Assembly (NCBI GenBank): GCA_029204225.1
Contig: CM055093.1
Location: 5,379,205-5,443,204, forward strand
Length of the DNA stretch: 64,000 nt
Reading direction: 5' to 3'
Source: Diphasiastrum complanatum
Lineage: Eukaryota; Streptophyta; Lycopodiopsida; Lycopodiales; Lycopodiaceae
The notes under the pieces were generated by a model. That model had not been told where the DNA came from and ran no database searches. It saw only the letters and a program-made list of their open reading frames with translations. The translations under genes were made by a program, and so were the position numbers. Positions 1 to 11,227 of this stretch are shown piece by piece. The stretch's first letter is position 1; every line of letters starts with the position of its first letter.

Positions 1-60
1 CTCTTTCATTTTATTGGAGATGTACTCCCCTCCATTATCACTTCTTAATACTTTCAAGCT
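1..60 (-). pseudogene. Copia integrase core scrap
   Basis: Read on the minus strand, these 60 bases translate in one open frame to the Copia integrase core around the second catalytic Asp (LRSDNGGEYISN). The similarity stops abruptly at about base 61, just before the codons that normally precede this motif. The rest of the element lies outside the window to the left. Only 20 codons are visible, so the family cannot be assigned. Confidence 0.75.
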
Positions 61-623
61 AGTAGCGTGAAGGGCGAGGCCCATGTTAATCTCAGAACTA
101 AAAAGCGCCGGGAAAAATCCCATTGCCTCAAGAAGTGGACTGGCTGTCTGTAGCCATGGTTGGATCAGAGCGTTAGAGGGTAAGGGCCAAATCTGTGTGG
201 CCTCAGGGATTTCACGCTGGATAACCTGCTTGGTGCCAGAGTCTTCAGAGGATGAGGAGTCCATGTTAGCAGTGATGATTAAAGGTCGAAAACGTAGAAA
301 GAACGGTGGAAAAGGTAAAAAGGTGTGAAAACAAAAAAACTCTGAATTACGAGTATCGGATGGCAAGAATTATAGTTCAGGGCACAGATCTGGATTTAGT
401 ATGAGCAGATGATAGCTTGCAGGAAATTTGGTCACAAACAGAGAACTTGGTAATTTCAATGTAAATTTCGACAGAGTTTCGTTAGCAAAGGTGACAAATG
501 ACTCGAATTCAGCCCTTATATAGCGAAATTTAGAGTGCATATTAGGTGAAATCCACTTTCCCTTGCTCAGTTCCACCCAAATTTTGGCAGGGGCCTTCTT
601 AAAAAAATTCTAAGACCTCAGGG

Positions 624-925
624 AAGTTTGCGAGAGTTCAGAAGGTGATTTGACTGCCATGCAAAGGTTCTACGAGGGTTTAGACTGTCTGTGAGGGTTC
701 AACTCTCGCAGGAAGTGATCTCTCGCACAACTTGTTTCTGTGATTGGATTTTCAGGATCAGACCATGTAGGCAGGCTAATTTCACTGCTCTGATTTCATT
801 TAGATACCTTGCGAGGGTTGGTAGGATGATCTTAATGCTCTGCGAGGGTTCTGAAGATTCAGCTTCTAGGAACCCTCACACACACTAAAAATTGATGATT
901 CATCCATCAGAAACTCTCGCAGAGA
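624..925. repeat. dispersed GCGAGGGTT-type motif cluster
   Basis: About eight short motifs of the form GCGAG(A/G)GTT or its reverse complement, plus diverged versions such as GTGAGGGTT and ACGAGGGTT, occur within roughly 300 bases in both orientations. Spacing is irregular, so this is not a simple tandem repeat. The function is unknown. Confidence 0.5.
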
Positions 926-1244
926 TTTTCATGAATGCATCTGGGTCAGATCTAGTGGCTGTCCAAGTTTCAAGAGCTATCTCTTAGGGGATCTCCAAAA
1001 ATCATGAAAAAAGTACTCTTTTAGAGTGTTTTTTGACGAGATTTTGAGATTTTCTGATATTTAACTTTTGCAATCTAGCAATAAGCTCTATCCATGCTTG
1101 ATCTGACTATTGGTAGTTCTCTGGAAGTTCTGATGGACATTTGGTAACAAATCCATCAGTCTTTGGTGAATTTTGCTCTTAATTTGCCATAGTTACTGAG
1201 ATTGAGGTCTCTGATCTACAAATTTAGTGGACTTATTGGCATCT

Positions 1245-1385
1245 CTGATGATCTGCTTCCTTCTTGATCTCCTCTGGATCTAGATCCTTCTTGGATCTTG
1301 ATGGATTTCCCCGATCTTGCCAGATCTGGCCGAATCTTGAGGGATCTAGCTGGATTTGGCCTGATCTTTCTAGATCTAGTGATGA
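1245..1385. repeat. GATCT-rich low-complexity tract
   Basis: The words GATCT, GGATCT and TAGATC recur about a dozen times in 140 bases, giving a degenerate short-period repeat. It starts about 50 bases beyond the end of the GYP-A integrase frame. No coding signal is seen. Confidence 0.45.
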
Positions 1386-1433
1386 TGGTCTATCAGAATA
1401 GCTATGTGCCACCATCAATCTGGATCTATCTCA

Positions 1434-2820
1434 CTATGGTGGCTGCAACCGGCTACCATTGATGGGTGTATCGAACGGTGTCCCATCTAGCTTCTCTAAA
1501 TTCACGGCTCCATGATTAAGAATTTCCTTGATCCGATAAGGACCTTTGCCTGTGAATTTTAATTTTCCTTTGATCGCCTTGGTTTTATACATCAGGACCA
1601 GATCTCCAAAGTGAAGATCCTTCTTTTGTAACCTGCAATCATGCCATGCTTTGCGTCTTTTCTTTTCAGCTACCAGTGCATGCACAACTAGTAAGCGTAT
1701 TTCACAGAGTTTATGTAGAGCTTTGTGGCGTAGTTGTAGAGATTTGGATTCATTCAGACGTTGCATTGTAGCAATTCTTAATGAAGGAACTAGAAACTCT
1801 ACTGGCATTACAGCATCCTGACCATATACCAATTGGAAGGGTGTTTGATCAGTGCTTCCTTTATATGTTGTCCTGACTCGCCCACAAAGCAGCATGCTTC
1901 ATAATCTGATCTGCTAGCTTCAATTGTTTTCGTGAGCACACTACACAAGATCTTATTGGATGATTTTGCCAAGGATAATAAGGCGTGCTGGTTCTATGGA
2001 TCATGAAAAATTCCTCCAACAAGACCTTGATGGTCTCATTGATGAAATGACTTCCGCGATCGCTGACTAGCTCCACCGGGCATACAAAGCACACAATGAT
2101 ATTTTCATAAAAGAACTTGGCAGTGGTCCTAGCATCAGCTACTCTTACTGCCTTGGCTTTGACCCACTTGGTGAGATAGTCCATGGCTATGATTATGTAT
2201 CAAGCCTAGGAACTCCTTGCTGCAGGGTGAATTGGACAGATGTAATTTAATCCCCACTTTTCGAATGGTGCTTGGGCTAATACCAGGTGAACTAGGTCAT
2301 AATTCAATCTCGTTGGTCTCCTCGCCCTTTGGCACACATCACAAGTATTCCTTCGTATGTTTATGAATCGTTGGCCACCAACATCCTGATTGCAGGATCT
2401 TGCAAACTGTAATGTCGGATGCAAAATGGCCTCCACCCATGCCTTCATGTGAAAGCGAAATGATCTGGGTGGCCTCATGAGGGAGAATACACCGCCGAAG
2501 AATCATGTCTAGACCTCTTCGATACAATTGGCCGACAATCAGCTGACAAGGTCTAGCCTTCAAGATCAATTTCTGATGTTCTGCCTTTGGTAGTGACTTG
2601 TCTGGTTGGCCCCGCATTAGATATTCAACAATGTTGGCAGCCCACTCTGGTACTGTGTCCACGTAAAATAAGGCAGCATCGGCCAGCTCATCCTCGGGTT
2701 GGGTTGCAATATCCTTTCCCTTGATTCATGACACATGATCTGCCATGTAGTGTTGTTTTCCCTTGTGAACTACTATCCGAAAATCAAATTCCAGTGGTTA
2801 GATGCTATGGTGCTCGTGTT
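1434..2820 (-). pseudogene. GYP-A RNase H end and integrase (Ty3/Gypsy)
   Basis: From 2820 downward, minus-strand frames give the end of a Gypsy RNase H (HKGKQHYMADHVS), then the integrase zinc-binding domain with paired His near 2440-2470 and a CDVC pair near 2340. The catalytic core follows (first Asp in MDYLTKW near 2180, second in VSDRGSHF near 2070), then a C-terminal region ending at 1434. The integrase would insert element cDNA into the chromosome. Reading passes through at least three frames with internal stops. The third catalytic residue (Glu in the usual NGQAE-like block) is not recognisable near 1950. Non-functional remnant. Confidence 0.85.
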
Positions 2821-2837
2821 GTGTTGTTGTGAGGATC

Positions 2838-3675
2838 CTATCGTGATTCATAACTGACATGACGGGCAGGTAGGATCTTAGTTGGTTGTTTCAGACAGTC
2901 TTTGAAACTATGTTTTCTGACACAGTTGGGACACTCGGCATGGTACTTGGTCTTGACTGGGCAATCAACCATGAAATGGCCGGTTTCACCACAGATGAAA
3001 CACCTGTTGTTCCATGGCCCTTGTATAATGGCATAGCCATCTTGTATGGCGAGTGGTGTTGAATTTTCTTGTGGATAATCATAATAAGACACGTAATGTC
3101 CAAATTGTGATGGTTGTTCTTTATATTGTTGGACGGTATGTGTTGTAATAGGCTGATATAAAGGACAAGCATCAGCAGGATGCGTAGCCCGACAGTGTGA
3201 GCACCGGATTGGTTTTCTTCTATAAGCTACCTGTGCAGGGTTTGGCTGACCAGACATACTGCTTTGGATAGACTTTAGGGTAGTTTGATACTCATTGGTG
3301 AGTTGTTGCTTATTAAGCAACTCCAACTGGGATTTTCAAAGCTGATCTCGGATGTCCTCGATCAGTTTTGACTCATGGACAGGAGCATGTGGTGCTCTCC
3401 TTTCTCTGGACTCGTCAACATCTGATCCCTCGTCTTCTTCTTTGATGGCATTAGACATAGCTAACTTTAGGCTCATATATTCATCATTGGATTTAAGCTC
3501 TCATCTAATCCATCGTGGGAGGCTGACTAAAAACCAGATGATGAGCATCTGTTCGGAGGATTGTTCTTGTACTTGACTTTTGAGGTGTTTGAAATGCTCG
3601 ATATAGTCTCGTACACGTTCATCTTTTGCCATCTTAATGTTACTCAATTTGACAAAAGGGCTCTCTATTAAGTGA
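2838..3675 (-). pseudogene. GYP-A gag with CCHC knuckles
   Basis: The minus-strand reading contains a gag-type block (KMAKDERVRDYIEHFKHLK, near 3600) and, after a stop, a 162-residue frame at 3326-2838. That frame has an intact CX2CX4HX4C knuckle (CFICGETGHFMVDC, near 3000) flanked by Cys pairs CSHC and CPNC. Gag forms the virus-like particle and binds RNA. Here gag is followed within about 20 bases by the end of an RNase H, so protease and nearly all of the RT appear deleted. The boundary with GYP-B1 lies near 3675-3690. Confidence 0.7.
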
Positions 3676-3689
3676 AAGGGCTTAAAGCA

Positions 3690-5691
3690 AAGTAATAATA
3701 TCAGAATATAATGAATTTGTGGCTGAAATTTTGAATAGATTTTCATCAGAGAAATCATCATTAATTGGTTTTTCAGTTTTCCTCGTGTCGAGTCACGATA
3801 GATAATCAACATTCGTATGATATTTTCCTTGGCGAAGTTCTACTTGATAAGTGAATTCTTGTAGAAATAGAACCCGTCGAGCAATTTGTCTTGATAGATT
3901 TGGTTTATTCACAAGATACTTTAGAGCATAATGATCAATGTGAGAAATAAATGCATATCCTAGCAAATAATGCCAAAATTTCTCAATAGTGAAAATCATT
4001 CCAAGTGTTTCCCTTTCTGTGGCCAAATAATTCTTCTCCGAGGCACTGAGCTGTCGACTCGCATAGTAGATGGGATGATCTTTCTTTTGATCGTCCTTCT
4101 GGCTTAGACAGACACCAATAGCAAATGCAGAAACATCAACATAACTATGAAATAAAATAGCCCAGTTGGGTGGTCTCAGAATAGGATCATTGATCAACCT
4201 TTGCTTAAGTTCTTCGAATGCTTTCTGCTGTTCATTCATCCACAAGTATTCCACTTGTTTCTTGAGTAGATGAGTAAGAGAGGCAGCAATAGAAGCATAA
4301 TTTTGGATAAATCTCCGATAATAGCCGACATGTCCTAAGAAAGCTCTTAGTTCACGTAGATTGGTTGGTATCTGGAGATTTTTTATAAGATCAACTTTAT
4401 CTTTGTCTACTTCTATTCCTCTATTTGATATTCTGTGTCCAAGTAATATTCCTTCTTTCATACCGAAAAAACATTTATCTAGATGAAGGGATAAACGAGT
4501 ATCTCGATACCGTTGCAATGTTAGTTTTACCTTCTGTAGGTGTGTCTTTATATCACTATATACACAGAAATCATCAATAAAGATTTCAAGAAAAGTTCTT
4601 AGGAAGGCAGTGAAAATTAACATCATAATTCGTTGAAAAGTCGCTGGTGCGTTGCAAAGACCAAAGGGCATTTTGTTGTACACATAAGTGTCCCAATCTA
4701 TGGTAAACGTGGTCTTTGAACGATCCTCCTTTTGCACTCCAACCTGATTATAACCAGAGAAACCGTCACAGAAACTGTAACGATCTTGACCAAACCTGAT
4801 CTAAGATGGAATCAGTGAAGCGCAGAGGATGACGATCCTTCCTTGTGGTAGCATTGAGCTTGCAAAAATCCTGGCATATTCGTATTTTGCCAGTCTTCTT
4901 CTTTGGAACAACAACAATGGGTGAAACCCATTCATTGCTTAAGACGAGATAGATAATACCTGTCTTAAGGTGCTTGTTGAGTTCATCCTTAAGCATGAGG
5001 GAGTACTTTGGATTGAAACGATACTGTCTTTGTCGAATAGGTACAACATCTTCTTTAAGATCAATTCAATGCTCTCCGAATTCTGCCGGTATATCTTTCA
5101 AATCGTCGAGCGACCAGACAAAAACATCTTGATACTCCTTCAACAATTCAATAAATTCCGCTAATTCCGATTCTCCAAGTGGCTTCAAAACATGCACAAA
5201 TCTACCAGGTGCAAGTTTAATTAGTTTAGTAGAATCTGGTAAAATAATACCTTTTGTCATACTGGCCTTGGTATGGCCATGAATTTTGCGCATGGTTGAC
5301 TCCATAGATATATTCTTGTCGTCAGCCAGCTGGTTCTTGTTACCAAATTCGTGTTCAGATTCGTCACTCGAATCATCAGACTCGTTCGAGTTCGTGTCTG
5401 AAACTTTAATCTTTCATACGAGACATCTACTTCAGCGTTGCAGGCATCGAAGAATTCTTCTTCGTCAATATTCTCATAGCATTCGAAATAATGCACTTCG
5501 ATGTCAGATGCATTAAAAAAAATATTTAAGGCATAAGAAGATTCTTTTGAGGTAAAACTGGTGTCGGACAAAGGAGTTTCACCTTCATATTTGTCACAAC
5601 TCCAGGTGATTATTTGTTCTGTTGGCTTACCTCGACTCTCTGGATTTCCAATGAACACTTGCATTTGATTGATAAAGCCAGGGCCATCCAA
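3690..5691 (-). pseudogene. GYP-B1 reverse transcriptase-RNase H (Ty3/Gypsy)
   Basis: Minus-strand frames give an inter-domain segment (5691-5066), RT palm blocks (WVSPIVVVPKKK near 4910 and RICQDFCKLNA near 4860), and then a 314-residue frame at 4737-3793. This holds FGLCNAPATFQ, the active-site FIDD, LGHRIS, LRELRAFLG, and the Gypsy RNase H with YASRQLS and ATERE. An in-frame TGA follows NVDYLS at 3793, and linker-like sequence continues to about 3690. RT and RNase H copy element RNA into cDNA. Stops and frame changes at about 5066 and 4740-4766 break it. The integrase that should follow is replaced by GYP-A. Its closest relative in the window is GYP-B2. Confidence 0.88.
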
Positions 5692-5730
5692 TTAACACAA
5701 AATAAGATGACAAACCAAGTGGTTTGATAA

Positions 5731-6720
5731 CTAAGGCTTGGATTGAATGTAAACAGTGATATTCTTCAATTCTTTAATAGGTTTTTGTCGCGTCGAATCA
5801 GCTAACTTGATATTTCGTTGTGTCGGTTGAATGTCAGTCAGCCCCAAAGCATGAGTTGTGTCTTCTGTTATTATGTTCATGCTGGAACCAGAGTCTATTG
5901 ACACTTTTTCAATTAGGCATCCCGCAATGGTAACATCAATTTTAGGTGCACTGAGATCACCTAAATCAATAGACAAAACAACAGCATCTGGCAAAGAAAC
6001 GTTTTTCTTTTTTTTAGAGGCAAAAAGACCTTTTAGTCGCTTTCTGTAATAAGTGTTATCTGCCAATAGCTGTTCAAAAGTGATGTTCGGACAAAGAGAT
6101 CCAATATCAGTCACAATGTCATAGTCCTTCGTCTTCGATTTCGAGATTGGCTTGTCAATAACAGCACTAGACGATTTAATCTTCGTGATTTCGTCGTCAC
6201 CTTCCTCGAACGTGACCACCTTCTCTGCAGCAGCTGACTGAAGTTCAGTGTTGATAATTTCTTTCGCCTCTACTGAGATGTCTTTTGCAAATAATTTTGC
6301 AGCATCGTGGTCATAGTCGGGGTCATTTTTAAGATCTTCTTTAGTCGTAGATTTGATCGTTGACTTGCTAGAAGATTTCTTCCTCAAAGATTTTCTACGC
6401 TTCGTTGAAGATTTCTATTCGAGTTTCGAGGAGCCTTTGCTTCTCGTTGTGACTTTGAATATCTTTTCCACGTCACTTGGCAAGGACTGGTCTTCTGTCT
6501 TCACCAATTTGCCTTCAATAACATCAATCATTTGCACAACAACATCAGTTGAAGCTTTTGCTTTCGAGTCTGCAGCAGCTGGTGTTGCTACATACTGATA
6601 TTTAGGTCATGGCTTCTGTGGCTGAGGGCAGTCAAGATACTTGTGGCCAGGCTCCCTACAGTTTGAGCATAACGGTACATAACCGATCGGCTTTTGTGGC
6701 TGAGGACAGTACCTGACTTG
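5731..6720 (-). pseudogene. GYP-B1 gag C-terminus and aspartic protease
   Basis: Near 6640-6680 the minus strand encodes an intact CCHC knuckle (CSNCREPGHKYLDC) followed by CPQPQKP. An acidic, Lys/Ser-rich linker follows, then a 218-residue frame (6387-5731) with the retropepsin active site (KVSIDSGSSMNIIT) and a downstream LGLTDIQPTQRNIKLADST block. The same blocks occur on the plus strand in GYP-B2 (17000-17900), which shows common ancestry. A stop follows the knuckle near 6606 and another lies near 6415. The element is cut at about 6720, and everything 5' (rest of gag, LTR) is missing. Confidence 0.85.
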
Positions 6721-7103
6721 TCAAACCCAGACGAGAGGGTGGATATGTTAGTTGATGACTCTCAATGTAGTAGGAGTCAAGCCCATGGTGTGACACTTAA
6801 AGATCCTGTTATGGCAACATTACATACTAACACCCAAGTTAGAGACGCTTGGAAGTGGAAGCCAAGAGCGAAACAGAAGTTTTGACCTAGGAGTCCATCC
6901 CGCCTCTAAGGGTTGGAAACAATGAATCAACCCTACACGCTACCACTAGTATAACTTACTACTATAACTAGCCAGTAATTTCACAACGTGAGATAACCAA
7001 CGTTCGTGTTGGTTTTGCAAGTTTAGCACCTCGCACTTCTATACTCCATATGATATGTGAAAATTTGAAACCTCGTGATGATTTGCTCTATGATTTGTGA
7101 CCG

Positions 7104-7145
7104 GACTCCATAGTCCAACGGATAAGGCACTGGAGCTTTAAACGA
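7104..7145 (+). other. tRNA-Arg-like 5' half
   Basis: The sequence resembles the 5' half of a plant tRNA-Arg: acceptor-like GACTCCA, then a D-arm or A-box-like TAGTCCAACGGATAAGGCA and the start of an anticodon stem. No T-arm or B-box (GGTTCGAnnCC) follows, and there is no matching acceptor strand. It could be a tRNA-gene scrap or the head of a tRNA-derived SINE; coincidence is possible. Confidence 0.3.
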
Positions 7146-7261
7146 TAATTGAAAAGAAACTAAGCTACTAATTGTGATCTGATTGTGTTACAGTATTATC
7201 AAGACTTGTATGCAGGACCTGAGATGTTCTTCTTCATGAAGATCTGATGCTGATTAGAACT

Positions 7262-7380
7262 CTTTTGGGTCGGCCTAGGATGGTATTGGCCGGTCCAGGG
7301 GGGTAATCTGTTGCTGCTTATCTTGAAGACATGTTGATGTATGGCTTTTGGGTCAGCCTAGGATGCTATTGGCTAGTCCA
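7262..7380 (+). repeat. two 36-bp direct repeat units
   Basis: Units at 7262-7297 and 7345-7380 both read CTTTTGGGTC(G/A)GCCTAGGATG and continue into TATTGGC and GTCCA. They differ at four positions and are offset by 83 bases. Probably a local duplication in noncoding sequence. Confidence 0.7.
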
Positions 7381-7433
7381 TTGGTCTTTTTGTAACCTGA
7401 GATGCTGAGTTCGAAGAATGGGGACCATTCTTT

Positions 7434-7710
7434 AGTTAGAATTAAAGTTAGAATCACTGTGTTACTGTACTGTGGGTCCTATCAGTGGATAAGGATTAGT
7501 TGGCCTCGTCACGAGGCAAGTCGACGGGACACGCGTCCCGCCAACGGCAACCTGGGTCATGCATGGGTTGCCTAAGTGAACAACTTTATGTACAGTGTAA
7601 TTTCATTTTGAGAAATATAGTTGCTATGTGAGCTTGCTGTGGAGAGTGTTTTTCCAGTCTGTGTTACTGTGTAGCATGATCTGTGTTCCTGTGCAAAGCA
7701 AATTCTAAGT
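7434..7710 (+). repeat. COP-1 5' LTR
   Basis: This 277-bp direct repeat pairs with 12217-12492. Its ends form an imperfect inverted repeat (AGTTAGAATT and AATTCTAAGT), a mutated form of the common plant TGTTAGAA start and TTCTAACA end. It is followed immediately by the tRNA primer site. Confidence 0.88.
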
Positions 7711-7722
7711 TGGTATCAGAGC
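7711..7722 (+). promoter_or_regulatory. COP-1 primer binding site
   Basis: TGGTATCAGAGC is complementary to the 3' end of plant initiator Met tRNA and directly abuts the 5' LTR. It would prime minus-strand cDNA synthesis. Confidence 0.9.
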
Positions 7723-9017
7723 CATACAGGGAGTGTACACAGTATAGTGTCACCATTGAAGAGAGCTTCGGGAGAACTGTCTTCTGAGAGTTCGGGGTTT
7801 ACGGCGGGTTGAAGACGGAAAGAGAAGGACTGATGCACGGTTTCTAATTTATAGAGGCTCGCTAAGCTCAGCAGAGGGATTATTAGCCTGTGCATAGCAT
7901 CAGACAGGGAAAAATTTGGTGAAAAATTAACAATTTCAAAGCCAGCTGAAAATTGAAACCGGACTTGGGGTTACGGTTTTTATACATAACTGGTGATTCC
8001 TTCGCTGTTTGCGCACCGTTTTGGATGCCATAAGGACATGAAGGAAGCTAATCACATTTTCAACCAGGCATGGAGAGATTCTAAGGTTTATGTCAGAGAT
8101 TTATCTCCAGACAGTTAACCTAGCAGATCTGCGATGAAAAGGTGAAAAAAGCCACTTTGTCAAGTTGAGCTAAAATCACCGTTTCTCCACGGAATTTCCT
8201 GACTGAACACTCTACAGTCTTGGATTCAGTAGGCGACCCTACTCCAGGCCTCAGATCGTGCTCAAAACGATCCACAGGAGAGCTTGATCTGACATTTTCA
8301 GAGAAGGGAGGCGCGGCCGCAAGCAGGGAGGTCGCGGGCTGTTCGTGCGCCCAACGCAATAGTCAGCATAGTGTCTCGAAGACCATAGCAACTGTAGGAG
8401 CATGGTTCAATGCCCAGATGCAGTTTGGACCTTTGGATGAGGTGTCAAATGAATCAACAGTCCAGAACATGTGATGGGAAAGAAATTTGGACCACAAGAT
8501 TTGGTTCAGCCATTGGATGAGCTTTGAACAGGGCCCTGAAGAAGTGAAGTGCATTCAAGCCTTCAACTTCATTAACAATTTTTATACCGAAAGTTGAGTT
8601 GGGTCCCTTCACAAGTGAAGAGTAAAGTTTCTTCATTGTGAAAAAACAGTTCAAAAACTAGAAAAGTCTCTATTTTTGGGTCCTTTGCCCGTTTTGACCC
8701 AAACGAAAGGCTATAACCTCCAAACGAAGGGCACCCGGACTGTACCTGCAAGTACGGTACAACAAAACAGAGTGATTGCAACGGAGAAAGTGTTCGGAGT
8801 ACGCCAGAAGTGATTTCACCATTCCACTGGGCACGTTGTTGGGAGTTGACGACTGAGTGCATTTCGGAAGGCGACGCCGATTTGGCTTTCAAATTGGTGG
8901 AAAAGCGGTGAGTGGCCTGGTAAGAAAAAAAGTGCAGGTCATTATTTTCATTTTCTGACATCACTGTTGGCCTTGGCATACTGTTCTTAGCCTAAGGCAG
9001 AAGTTTCAAGCAGTTTT
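7723..9017 (+). other. COP-1 untranslated leader
   Basis: About 1.3 kb lie between the primer site and the gag start. No conserved coding block is seen, and the short frames on both strands here look incidental. It is long for a Copia leader and may include packaging signals; that is inference. Confidence 0.6.
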
Positions 9018-10541
9018 GTGATGACAAACATGGGAGAGTCCATTTTGAGTGAAAGTAGCAAATTGGACGGGATTTCCAGCTATGCAGTGTGGAAATTCAA
9101 AATGAAAAACATACTGATGGAGAAAGACATGTGGGAAGTCGTCACAGGTGATGAGAGAAGGCCGCCAAATGAAGCAGACATCAAAGTGTTCGACAAAAAG
9201 ATGAGGAAAGTCTTGACCTTCATTAACTTGTCACTGAAGGATCACATCATTACCCACATTTGTGATGCTATTACACCCAGACAGGCATGGGATGTGCTAA
9301 AAGAGCAGTTCGAGACGTCAAATCCGTCAAGAATCATGTTTCCGAAGTCAAAGTTGAATTGTGCCCGCATGGAACAAGGAGAGCACATTCAGACGTACAT
9401 GACCAGAATCAAGACAATGAGAGATGAACTGCATTCTATTGGTGAGCGCATACGTGATGTGGAGCTGGTGCACAATGCATTATGCGGCATTGTAGAACCC
9501 TATCAGATGTTTGTGAGCGGAATAGCATCAAGAGAAATATTGCCAACCTTTGACGAGCTCACATGAATCTTGATGCAGGAAGAGCAACGACAAGAAATGG
9601 TGAAAGCTAGATGTCAAAATACTGACGATCAGGCACTTGCGACACGCCAAAAACAAGGCAAGAGCAAGGGCAAGAAGAAGTCTAAGCAGCAATTTGCCAA
9701 GTCTCAAGAGGATGAGGGATCTTCCAGCAAAACTAAGAATAAAGACAAGTGCTTCCATTGTGATAAAAAGGGCCATTGGAAGAGTGAATGTCGCAAATTC
9801 CTGGCGGAACAAGACAAGGGAAAACCAAAACAAGCAGGTAACCTTGTCGATGAGGGTGAGATTGAAGACTCTAGCATCTTCATATCTGCATTGTCATCTA
9901 ATCAAGATGATCAAGCATGGTATATTGACTCAGGAGCCACAAGACACATGACAGGTAACAAGAATTGGTTCAGTAGTTTGAAGGTGTTAGATAATGGAAC
10001 ATTTGTTTCACAAGCAAATGGTGAGGTGTGCATGATCAAGGGGATAGGCACAGTTTCAATCCAACTGCCTGATGGCAAAAGCAAGATGATTAGGGAGGTA
10101 CTTTACGTACCAGGTTTGAAGAGAAATCTACTTTCTGTTGGAGTCATTACTGATCAAAAGTTGAAAGTAGAATTCGCCCATGATCGTTGCTTTGTGAAGG
10201 ATGCGAACCAAAAGTTCAAAGTTATTGCGGATGGAGTAAGAGAGCCCAATACAAAATTGTACAAGTTGAATGCTACAATCAAGGGGCAACATGGACTTGT
10301 ATCGTCCATTCCTTCGCAAACTGAGTTGTGGCACAAGAGGCTTGGTCACTTGAACTTGGGAAGCCTCAGTTTGATGAGAAAATTGGAGATGGTAACTGGA
10401 TTGCCTACCATAGAAGATCACTTGAAATTGATGTGCGAATCTTGTGTATATGGGAAGCAGCATCGAGAGAAGTTCAATAAAGGGGGTGTTGCAAGAACAA
10501 AGAACATCCTAGATTTAATCCACACAGGACCATGTCCTTAG
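9018..10541 (+). pseudogene. COP-1 gag, protease and integrase zinc domain
   Basis: Gag starts at 9018 and matches Copia gag (WKFKMKNILMEKDMWEVV, then ETSNPSRIMF). An in-frame TGA at 9564-9566 interrupts it, and the same frame reopens at once. It then shows a CCHC knuckle (CFHCDKKGHWKSEC, near 9750), the protease active site (YIDSGATRHMTG, near 9925) and the integrase zinc domain (LWHKRLGH near 10325, CESC near 10437). Near 10535 a frameshift moves reading to the next frame. Apart from the TGA and this frameshift the domains look intact. Translation from 9018 would end inside gag unless the stop is read through. Confidence 0.88.
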
Positions 10542-11227
10542 GTAAAGCCTTCTATTTCATGACCTTTATTGATGATATGTCACGTAAGACGTGGATCTAC
10601 TTCTTAAAGAAGAAATCAGATGCATTTGATAACTTCAAGAGCTTCAAAGCATTGGTCAAAAATCAGACAGATAGGAAGATCAAAGTCCTAAGATCAGATA
10701 GTAGAGGTGAGTACAAGTCTAATGACTTCAATGATCTTTGTGATCAATGTGGGATTGAAAGACAATTTACGCAAGCTCATACTCCTGCTCTCAATGGTGT
10801 AGCTGAGCGCAAGAATCGTACAATTGTGAAAAGTGCCAGATCTATGCTAGCTGAGATGAAACTACCAAAAGATTTTTGGTCAGAAGCATATAGCAAGACA
10901 ATCTATCTTCAAAATAGAAGTCCTACCATTGCCATACCAAAGATAACACCTGAGGAAGCATTCACGAAGAAGAAGCCAAAGGTGAACCACTTGCGAATCT
11001 TTGGATGTAAGGCCTTTGTACACATTCCTAAGGAAGAGAGAAGTAAACTTGATGTAAAAGCTATCAAGTGCATATTCCTAGGATATGATGATCGTGTGAA
11101 GGGCTGTAGATGTTTTGATCCAGTCGAAAACAAAATCCATATAAGCCGTGATGTTATCTTTGATGAATCCAAGATGTATGAAGACGAGGATGCCGAGAAG
11201 ATAGACACATCCGGAAAGATGGTATAG
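10532..11227 (+). pseudogene. COP-1 integrase core
   Basis: The frame carries the Copia integrase catalytic domain. The first Asp lies in FMTFIDDMS, the second in LRSDSRGEY (consensus Asn-Gly has become Ser-Arg) and the Glu in NGVAERKNR. The C-terminal GKxxGxR-type region with FGCKAF and IFLGYDD follows. A stop at 11225-11227 ends the frame, and the downstream pol continues in another frame. The three acidic catalytic residues remain visible. Confidence 0.85.

Larger units (their letters stand above)
61..1433. other. noncoding stretch downstream of GYP-A
   Basis: No convincing gene is seen here. The stretch lies downstream (minus sense) of the GYP-A integrase stop and may be that element's 3' untranslated region and LTR, but no second LTR copy is present to prove it. 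Short open frames at 83-328 (+) and 370-576 (-) show no domain I recognise. Two local repeat clusters, at 624-925 and 1245-1385, are listed separately. Confidence 0.5.
6721..7428. other. unassigned spacer left of COP-1
   Basis: I see no recognisable gene. The stretch holds a tRNA-like fragment (7104-7145) and a direct repeat of 36-bp units (7262 and 7345). It is the left flank of the COP-1 insertion and should have been continuous with sequence right of 12497 before that insertion. Confidence 0.5.

Noticed and set aside
8120-8979. Several small frames on both strands in the COP-1 leader
   Set aside because: They overlap each other in many frames, show no known motif and lie between the primer site and gag of a clear element.
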